Below, in pieces: positions 8,633-14,376 of a stretch of DNA of 33,917 bases. Numbering within the stretch: the stretch's first letter is position 1; every line of letters starts with the position of its first letter. Source of the stretch: Microcoleus sp. GA_180221_E-2-1-MAG-45_12 (GTDB taxonomy: Bacteria > Cyanobacteriota > Cyanobacteriia > Cyanobacteriales > JAAUUE01); the NCBI GenBank assembly GCA_020692245.1, contig JAIMKT010000043.1, positions 1 to 33,917 of the forward strand, given 5' to 3'. Under the pieces are notes generated by a model. That model worked only from the letters and a program-made list of their open reading frames with translations, had not been told where the DNA came from and did no database searches. Position numbers and translations under genes: made by a program.

Positions 8633-8668
8633 TAAAACCTATCTAAAACCTGCGTGAAACCTTATAAC
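8633..8668 (+). promoter_or_regulatory. Pho-box-like triple repeat and -10-like box before the carbamoyltransferase
   Basis: TAAAACCT (8633-8640), TAAAACCT (8644-8651) and TGAAACCT (8655-8662) are 8-mers separated by exactly 3 bases. The cyanobacterial Pho box bound by SphR/PhoB is described as tandem 8-mers of PyTTAAPyPy(T/A) type with 3-base spacers. Each unit here matches that pattern at six or so of eight positions, with A replacing T at positions 2-3. TATAAC (8663-8668) directly follows and resembles a -10 box, 20 bases before the ATG. Regulator identity is inference. Confidence 0.45.
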
Positions 8669-8688
8669 AACTACTGGGAGATAACTTG

Positions 8689-10527
8689 ATGAAGATTTTG
8701 GGGATTTCTGCTTACTACCATGATAGTGCGGCAGCGTTGGTTGTAGATGGCAAAATAGTAGCAGCAGCACAGGAAGAGCGGTTTACCAGAAAAAAGCACG
8801 ATGCCCGGTTTCCCGTCAATGCGATTAATTACTGCCTCCAAGCATCAGAGTCTAATCTTTTAGATATTGATCAAGTAGTTTTTTATGATAAGCCTTTAGT
8901 TAAGTTTGAACGGCTCCTAGAAACCTACCTTTCCTACGCTCCCCGTGGCTTTCGATCGTTCCTCGCAGCGATGCCCGTGTGGTTAAAGGAAAAACTCTAC
9001 CTAAAAACAGAATTGAAGCGGGAATTGGCAAAACTAGCGGGTTGCAAGAAAACCGAACTGCCCCAGCTTTTATTTACAGAACATCACCAATCCCATGCGG
9101 CTAGTGCTTTTTTCCCCAGTCCCTTTGAGAAGGCAGCAGTGCTGTGCTTAGATGGGGTGGGCGAGTGGGCGACTACCTCTGTCTGGTTAGGAGAGGGCAA
9201 TAAACTCACTCCCCAGTGGCAGATAGATTTTCCCCACTCTCTGGGCTTGTTGTATTCTGCCTTTACCTACTACACAGGGTTTAAGGTCAACTCTGGGGAA
9301 TATAAACTCATGGGATTAGCTCCCTACGGCGAACCAAAATATACAGATTTAATCTATAAAAATCTCATTGATCTCAAGCCTGATGGGACTTTCCGCTTAA
9401 ACATGGAGTATTTCAACTACGCCACTGGTTTAACTATGACTAACCAGAAATTTAATACCCTGTTTGGAGGCCCACCCCGGCAGGCAGAGGGGAAATTAAC
9501 CCAACGGGAAATGGATATTGCCGCTTCAATTCAGGAAGTTACCGAGGAAGTGGTATTACGTCTGGCGAGAACTGTCCAAGAAGAGCTAGAGGTGGATTAT
9601 CTCTGTATGGCGGGGGGTGTGGCGCTGAATTGTGTGGCGAATGGGAAGCTGATCCGGGAAGGGATATTTAAAGATGTGTGGATTCAACCAGCGGCTGGTG
9701 ATGCGGGAGGAGCTTTGGGCGCAGCTTTGGCAACGTGGTATCAGTATCATGACCAACCCCGACAACCGGAACCTAGAGATGGGATGCAGGGTTCTTACTT
9801 GGGACCTAAGTTTGATGAAACAGAAATTGAGCAGCACCTCGATCGAGCCAAGGCTAAATACTACAAGTTAACCGATGGGGAATTGATGCCGAAGTTGGCA
9901 AAGATTCTCGCCGATGGGAATGTGGTGGGCTGGTGTCAGGGGCGGATGGAGTTTGGACCACGGGCTTTGGGGGGGCGATCGATCATTGGGGATCCCCGCA
10001 GTCGAAAAATGCAGTCGGTAATGAATTTAAAAATTAAATATCGGGAGTCTTTCCGTCCCTTTGCCCCTTCGGTATTGGCAGAGCGAGTGAGTGATTACTT
10101 CGAGCTAAATACTGATAGTCCCTACATGCTGGTGGTGGCTCCGGTACAAGAAAAAATCAGACTGCCTGTCACCGAGGACGATCAACAACTATTTGGCATC
10201 GACAAGCTCAGGGTTCCCCGGTCAGAAATTCCTTCTGTCACCCATGTAGACTATTCCGCTAGAATTCAAACTGTTCATAAGGAAACTAATCCCCGTTATT
10301 ATGATCTGATTAAACACTTTGAGGCAGAAACTGGTTATGGACTGCTCGTGAATACTTCCTTCAATGTCCGGGGGGAGCCGATCGTCTGCACTCCCGAAGA
10401 TGCTTACCGTTGCTTTATGCGGACGGAGATGGATTATCTAGTATTAGAAAACTATCTCTTAGCCAAATCTGACCAGCCCGTCTGGGAGAAGGATGAGTCT
10501 TGGCAACAGGAGTTTGGACTGGATTAG
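8689..10527 (+). CDS. Carbamoyltransferase, NodU/CmcH/SxtI type
   Basis: A 612-residue O-carbamoyltransferase that would use carbamoyl phosphate and ATP to place a carbamoyl group on a hydroxyl of a sugar or secondary metabolite. The N-terminal Kae1-like domain shows ILGISAYYHDSAAAL (4-18), EERFTRKKHD (29-38) and the metal-binding EHHQSHAASAFF (131-142). The C-terminal domain shows MEFGPRALGGRSIIGDPRS and LLVNTSFNVRGEPIVCTPEDA. The frame also has a TTG at 8686, but ATG at 8689 with GGGAG eight bases upstream is the better start. It is followed by SxtJ- and DUF5989-type genes, the same order as sxtI-sxtJ-sxtK of saxitoxin clusters. Acceptor unknown. Confidence 0.93.
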   Translation: MKILGISAYYHDSAAALVVDGKIVAAAQEERFTRKKHDARFPVNAINYCLQASESNLLDIDQVVFYDKPLVKFERLLETYLSYAPRGFRSFLAAMPVWLKEKLYLKTELKRELAKLAGCKKTELPQLLFTEHHQSHAASAFFPSPFEKAAVLCLDGVGEWATTSVWLGEGNKLTPQWQIDFPHSLGLLYSAFTYYTGFKVNSGEYKLMGLAPYGEPKYTDLIYKNLIDLKPDGTFRLNMEYFNYATGLTMTNQKFNTLFGGPPRQAEGKLTQREMDIAASIQEVTEEVVLRLARTVQEELEVDYLCMAGGVALNCVANGKLIREGIFKDVWIQPAAGDAGGALGAALATWYQYHDQPRQPEPRDGMQGSYLGPKFDETEIEQHLDRAKAKYYKLTDGELMPKLAKILADGNVVGWCQGRMEFGPRALGGRSIIGDPRSRKMQSVMNLKIKYRESFRPFAPSVLAERVSDYFELNTDSPYMLVVAPVQEKIRLPVTEDDQQLFGIDKLRVPRSEIPSVTHVDYSARIQTVHKETNPRYYDLIKHFEAETGYGLLVNTSFNVRGEPIVCTPEDAYRCFMRTEMDYLVLENYLLAKSDQPVWEKDESWQQEFGLD

Positions 10528-10550
10528 ACAGTGAACAGTGAGCAGTTAAC

Positions 10551-10695
10551 AGTGAACATACGTTTTTAATTTAGTGTTTGATAACTGCATAACTGATAAC
10601 TAATAGCTACTAACTTTTCTTTGTTCTCTGATAACTGATAACTGTTCCTTATTCCCTGATACTGATAACTGATAACTGTTCACTGATAACTGATA
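10551..10695. repeat. Heptamer repeat cluster (CTGATAA/TGATAAC type) within the cassette
   Basis: Many copies of CTGATAA with variants, often back to back at a 7-base period, preceded at 10528-10560 by related AGTGAACAGT/CAGTTAACAG units. This is a short tandemly repeated element of the kind scattered through cyanobacterial genomes. It fills the 169-base spacer between the carbamoyltransferase and sxtJ-like genes and runs almost to the latter's start codon. Confidence 0.85.
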
Positions 10696-10696
10696 T

Positions 10697-11101
10697 ATGC
10701 ATGAGATACCGAAACTAGATAGACAGGGATTACGTAACTTTGGGTTGATGATGGCAGGTTTTTTGGGGGTGATTTTTGGGGTGATTATTCCTCTGCTCCG
10801 GCGCCATGAGTCTCCACCTTGGATCTGGGCGATCGCCAGCTTTTTTGTCGCCTTTGCTCTGATTGCCCCCAATCTTCTGAACCCGGTTTACCACGTCTGG
10901 ATGCGCTTTGGTCTGGCGTTGGGCTGGGTAGAAACGAGGATTGTTTTAGGGTTAGTATTTTACCTAATGATTTTCCCCATGGGTTTGATCATGCGCTTGC
11001 TGAGTAATGATCCCATGCGCCGGGAATTACAAAAAAGAGAACCTAGTTACCGTGTACCTAGTAAACTGAGAAATAAGGAAAGTTTGGAGAGACCGTTTTA
11101 A
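10697..11101 (+). CDS. sxtJ: SxtJ family membrane protein
   Basis: A 134-residue membrane protein of the SxtJ family: a short cytoplasmic start (MHEIPKLDRQGLRNFG), hydrophobic segments at about 16-35, 41-62 and 76-98, and a basic tail ending in SKLRNKESLERPF. SxtJ proteins are conserved neighbours of O-carbamoyltransferases in many bacteria; their role is unknown. The symbol names the family only, since no saxitoxin pathway is visible here. The start ATG sits at the edge of the heptamer repeats and has no recognisable ribosome site, so initiation is uncertain. The TAA stop overlaps the next ATG by one base, implying translational coupling. Confidence 0.82.
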   Translation: MHEIPKLDRQGLRNFGLMMAGFLGVIFGVIIPLLRRHESPPWIWAIASFFVAFALIAPNLLNPVYHVWMRFGLALGWVETRIVLGLVFYLMIFPMGLIMRLLSNDPMRRELQKREPSYRVPSKLRNKESLERPF

Positions 11102-11265
11102 TGTTTGAGGCAACTGTTGATTTTATTAAAGATATTTGGGCGTTTCTCAAGGAGCGCAAGAAGTATTGGTTATTACCTTTAATCATTACGATGGTGATGC
11201 TGGGTGCTTTGATTATCCTTAGTCAGGCTTCGGCGATCGCTCCCTTTATCTACACGATTTTCTAA
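11101..11265 (+). CDS. DUF5989 / SxtK-like membrane peptide, 54 residues
   Basis: ATG at 11101 overlaps the stop of the SxtJ-like gene; stop TAA at 11263-11265. The 54-residue product has an amphipathic N-terminus (MFEATVDFIKDIWAFLKERK), the motif KKYWLLPLI, and one membrane helix (about 23-46) ending in APFIYTIF. This layout, F-x-K-E-R-K-KYWLLP followed by one helix and APFIYT(I/L)F, is that of DUF5989 proteins, which include SxtK of saxitoxin clusters and typically follow an SxtJ gene. It completes the three-gene carbamoyltransferase cassette. Function unknown; a membrane scaffold or partner of the carbamoyltransferase is a guess. Confidence 0.85.
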   Translation: MFEATVDFIKDIWAFLKERKKYWLLPLIITMVMLGALIILSQASAIAPFIYTIF

Positions 11266-11285
11266 GCATGGGGTTAAGCCCTGTG

Positions 11286-11304
11286 GGGTGGAGTAATACC
11301 CACC
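11286..11304 (+). terminator. Possible short terminator hairpin after the cassette
   Basis: GGGTGG (11286-11291), seven-base loop, CCCACC (11299-11304), followed by a pyrimidine-rich TTCTTC rather than a T run. It lies between the convergent DUF5989 and GTPase genes. Weak. Confidence 0.25.
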
Positions 11305-11351
11305 TTCTTCGACTCTTAGCAACATACCTTTCCCAAATCTAAGAAATACCT

Positions 11352-12944
11352 CTACCAATCATCCTCTGGTTTTATTGGTTTTAGGGGTTCTTTTGCTGGT
11401 TCTGTGATCAGTTCAGCCTCTTTTTCGTGAATTACTAGGGGCGGCATAACTTTGTGGAGAGCTTCCTGCATGAAACTTTTCACAAATTCCTGTTTGCGGT
11501 TGAGTTGGAACTGGCGCTGGACTACTTCAGTTATGCCCCCATCGCCCCAGTCTTGATTGTGCCGGAAGTATTCAATAAAGCTTTTACCAGCAATGCGGGT
11601 CAGGTAGGCGGCGGTGATACCTTGGATAGCTTTACCCACAAAATAGGTAGCGATATTTGTCCTCAAGGCAGCAGAAACTAGCTCGATCGCCCCCTTAACT
11701 ACTCCCAAACTGGCGAGGGTTTTCCCTAGGGATAAGGCTAATTCTTTGCCCCGTTCCATATTTAATTCGCAGCCATAGACCCGGCCAATTTCAATCACCA
11801 TCTGGGCATTAACCGCCGCTGCTGCCAACACATCCACCACAGGCAAAGGCGTAACTGCAATCACTCCCGCCCCAATCCACTGGAAGCGATCGACAATTTT
11901 CTCTGCCTGTCTGCGCCGTTGCTGTTCCAAAATTTTTCGGGTTTCTTCCCCCAGTTTTTGCGATTGCAACAAAATATTATCCGCAATTAAATCCTCACCC
12001 TCAGCCCGGAGAATCGCCGCTAACCTTTTAATCAGGGGCATAATTTCCGGATCGGGGGCAATGACTTCACCACTTTCTAGCGCCACCATTTGGGGATTAG
12101 CTGTGATGGCAACCACATCCATAGTGGCAATATACCCCCGGACTCGCTCCCGCAATCGAGCCATGATTACTTCTCGATCGACCTCGGTGTATAAATCACT
12201 TTTATTGAGAATCAAGATCGATCGCTTGCCAATCTGGGCTAAATCCTGCAAAGGTTTGTATTCCGACTGCCGCAGGTCATTATCTACTACAAATAGGAGT
12301 AAATCTGCTTCTGTGGCTAATTTTCGAGCTAATTTCTCCCTTTCTGTGCCAGCAACCCCCGCTTCGAGGATGCCCGGTGTATCAGTAATTAAAATCTGGC
12401 GGTTGATCCCTTTTAGTTTCAAAGTATAGGTTTCCCCCACCTCCGTACTGCCCATGGGTGCGCCGACCTTGCCCACAACTCTCCCAATCAAAGCATTAAT
12501 TAAAGAAGTCTTCCCCGCCGAACCTGTGCCAAACACCACTACTAATAGTTCACCCCTCGCTAGAATCGACTCGATTTCCTTCGATCGCATCAACAATTCC
12601 TGTCGAGCCACTTCATCTTGAATCTGTTGTACCTGTTGGCGCACTGCCTTAAGATTCTCCCCTGCTGCCTCGGCTTTTTCGGCGGGAACCTTGGGGCTTA
12701 GTCTAGCTTTTTGACCCTGTTTAGAATTTTGTTTTGGACTAGTAATAATGTAGATATAGTAAATAAAAGCCCCGACTAAAATTGCTAATAATATTATTAG
12801 TAAAAGCAACAAAATATTAGCTAAGAAAGGAGCCGTAAAAGAGATTTGAATATACAGCCGATAGAGGGCATTTACTAACCACAACATCATGCCTAAGATC
12901 AAGGCAGTTCCGGCGATTAAAACTAAGATACGAGGTAAAGGCAT
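11352..12944 (-). CDS. DUF697-type membrane-associated GTPase
   Basis: A 530-residue GTP-binding protein. Two N-terminal membrane helices (about 5-30 and 42-67) are followed by a charged linker, a coiled-coil-like stretch (about 86-130) and an Era/dynamin-like G domain. G1 is GTGSAGKTS (139-147), G3 DTPG (188-191) and G4 NKSD (247-250). The C-terminal half (AVTPLPVVDVLAAAAVNAQMVIEIGRVYG and after) matches the DUF697 region. Such proteins are common in cyanobacteria and are assumed to act at membranes; the role is unknown. The frame opens at a GTG at 13004, but the ATG at 12944 begins the hydrophobic segment and is preferred; neither has a clear ribosome site. Confidence 0.88.
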   Translation of the reverse strand: MPLPRILVLIAGTALILGMMLWLVNALYRLYIQISFTAPFLANILLLLLIILLAILVGAFIYYIYIITSPKQNSKQGQKARLSPKVPAEKAEAAGENLKAVRQQVQQIQDEVARQELLMRSKEIESILARGELLVVVFGTGSAGKTSLINALIGRVVGKVGAPMGSTEVGETYTLKLKGINRQILITDTPGILEAGVAGTEREKLARKLATEADLLLFVVDNDLRQSEYKPLQDLAQIGKRSILILNKSDLYTEVDREVIMARLRERVRGYIATMDVVAITANPQMVALESGEVIAPDPEIMPLIKRLAAILRAEGEDLIADNILLQSQKLGEETRKILEQQRRRQAEKIVDRFQWIGAGVIAVTPLPVVDVLAAAAVNAQMVIEIGRVYGCELNMERGKELALSLGKTLASLGVVKGAIELVSAALRTNIATYFVGKAIQGITAAYLTRIAGKSFIEYFRHNQDWGDGGITEVVQRQFQLNRKQEFVKSFMQEALHKVMPPLVIHEKEAELITEPAKEPLKPIKPEDDW

Positions 12945-13324
12945 GGCTATTTTTAGATCAATATTTTCATAATAGCGGATTTCTTGGAAATATTTTCCTA
13001 CCACTCATCTGCTGGCTAATTGATAATATTTAATCAGTAAATGATCATGTACACTCTCAACAATCATAATTCAGAGAATATCAATCCGACAAATATCCAT
13101 AAACTTGCTTGGATTTCGCCACTATCTGCTAAAAACTCACCAATGAACTCGATCGCCCCCTAGGTGGTGATTCAGATTGCATAAGGTAATTAGACAGAAT
13201 TTTTCCGCATAACGCAACTTATATGAAGTATATAGCCCGAAACTTGACATTTAGCCTATATGCCATATATTGACATTAGATAGAATTTTTTCGCCTAATA
13301 CATAGTTATACATAAGCAAAGACA
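12945..13324. other. AT-rich spacer with a 23-base imperfect direct repeat
   Basis: No gene is supported. Two 23-base copies at 13190-13212 and 13276-13298 differ at three positions (shared core AGAATTTTT). An inverted copy of their 11-base core GACAGAATTTT occurs at 14247-14257, on the other side of the next gene. The region also repeats CTATATGCCATATA-like sequence. Confidence 0.5.
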
Positions 13325-14152
13325 TTGAGTAAATTTTCAGATTGGGAATTTCTGTTGAATGGTTATGAGCAGGAATTTAGACAACTATCATTACAAGCTG
13401 GTAGTTTCTACTTCAAAATATATGGTGGTGTAAATCATTGGCTAGATTGTCCTAACTACGATTTCCGAATGACATCTCTTTATTTTGAGGGTGAAAGTAA
13501 TCCAGAAGTCGTTTGGCAGCTAGGGCATGAATTAGTCAGTCTATTTAACGGTGCTTCAATACTATTTTCAAAAAACCATAGAAAAACATCGATTTTTGAA
13601 CTGTTACATAATGAAATGCCTGTACATTATGTCTCTCCTAAGGGGGCATACGCGTTACTGGGTAAACCATCAGGCTTTAATCAGCAACGCATAGATCAAG
13701 AATACAAAAATGGTTCAAAATCTACGATTAAATTTCCGCTAATCCATCTGGCAACAGAAAATAAGGACATTTATTTTATTTTGAAATATTTGAATATGTC
13801 AGAAAGCTGGACAACTTACTACAAACTAATGGAAGCTGTAGAGACTTTTGCAAAAGAGAAAGATATCGACTTAGAGACTGTCGAGGATCAGAGAGATTCC
13901 TTCAGGAACACTTCAAATAATTTCTCTCTTTCCGGTTTTGATTCTAGGCACGGATTTAAAGAAGTAACAAAGCGAAATAATACATCTGCAATGAGTATCG
14001 ATGAAGGATATAATTTTGTTTCAAAAATGGCCAGAACTTACATTAAGAAAGCGTATTTCAATACTTCGGACAATTTTTTCAACGAAGATACAAGCCTTAC
14101 AGAGCAACCATTCTGGGAAGATACAAGCCTTACAGAGCAACCATTCTGGTAA
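13325..14152 (+). CDS. Hypothetical protein with C-terminal tandem duplication
   Basis: A 275-residue protein with no named family that I can assign. No ATG is available before codon 49, an in-frame TAA lies four codons upstream, and translation would start at TTG 13325 without a clear ribosome site, so the 5' end may be eroded. From memory, the segment FDSRHGF (205-211) followed by AMSIDEGYNFVSKMARTYI (222-240) resembles the C-terminal motif (ARH-x-n-NPMSLxEA) of a widespread uncharacterised HEPN-like family. The last 22 residues are an exact duplication of EDTSLTEQPFW encoded by a 33-base tandem repeat (14084-14116 and 14117-14149). The gene is AT-richer than its neighbours and lacks HIP1 sites, suggesting later acquisition. 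Confidence 0.65.
   Translation: MSKFSDWEFLLNGYEQEFRQLSLQAGSFYFKIYGGVNHWLDCPNYDFRMTSLYFEGESNPEVVWQLGHELVSLFNGASILFSKNHRKTSIFELLHNEMPVHYVSPKGAYALLGKPSGFNQQRIDQEYKNGSKSTIKFPLIHLATENKDIYFILKYLNMSESWTTYYKLMEAVETFAKEKDIDLETVEDQRDSFRNTSNNFSLSGFDSRHGFKEVTKRNNTSAMSIDEGYNFVSKMARTYIKKAYFNTSDNFFNEDTSLTEQPFWEDTSLTEQPFW
14084..14149 (+). repeat. Exact 33-bp tandem duplication at the gene's 3' end
   Basis: Two perfect head-to-tail 33-base copies, each encoding EDTSLTEQPFW, directly before the stop codon at 14150-14152. Perfect identity implies a recent duplication by slippage or unequal crossing-over. Confidence 0.97.
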
Positions 14153-14376
14153 ATATCTGTTTAATTGGCTGTTTGCGTTTAAGCTGATAGGGATTTAAAT
14201 AGCAACCAAAAGGTAATCTCTATATGGCGTAAAGTATCCGAGTCTTAAAATTCTGTCCGGAGTATTGGTATTTTAGCTAAATTGAGAAAATCCATAACAA
14301 TCGGTTGCACTCGGAACGAGTCGATTTTATTATTAGTTATGATGAAAAGTGCATCGCCGTCCGGTGAGCCTTGCCG

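Larger units (their letters stand above)
7820..8688. other. 869-base AT-rich intergenic region with several direct-repeat sets
   Basis: No credible gene is seen on either strand. The region separates divergent genes (SGNH hydrolase and carbamoyltransferase) and is much longer than its neighbours' spacers. It contains an 11-base triple repeat (8035-8067), a 10-base direct repeat CCTGTATCAA at 8518-8527 and 8531-8540, and a Pho-box-like triple repeat (8633-8662). A small RNA or long leader is possible but I see no clear structure. Confidence 0.6.

Noticed and set aside
10528-10696. A CRISPR array.
   Set aside because: The repeats are 7-base tandem heptads without unique spacers, and no cas gene is nearby.
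8689-11265. Saxitoxin biosynthesis.
   Set aside because: Only the sxtI/J/K-type genes are present; no polyketide synthase, amidinotransferase or cyclase gene is visible in the window.
14309-14321. ACTCG-GAA-CGAGT hairpin before TTTTATT as a terminator of the orphan gene.
   Set aside because: Only five pairs and an interrupted T run, about 160 bases after the stop codon; too weak to annotate.
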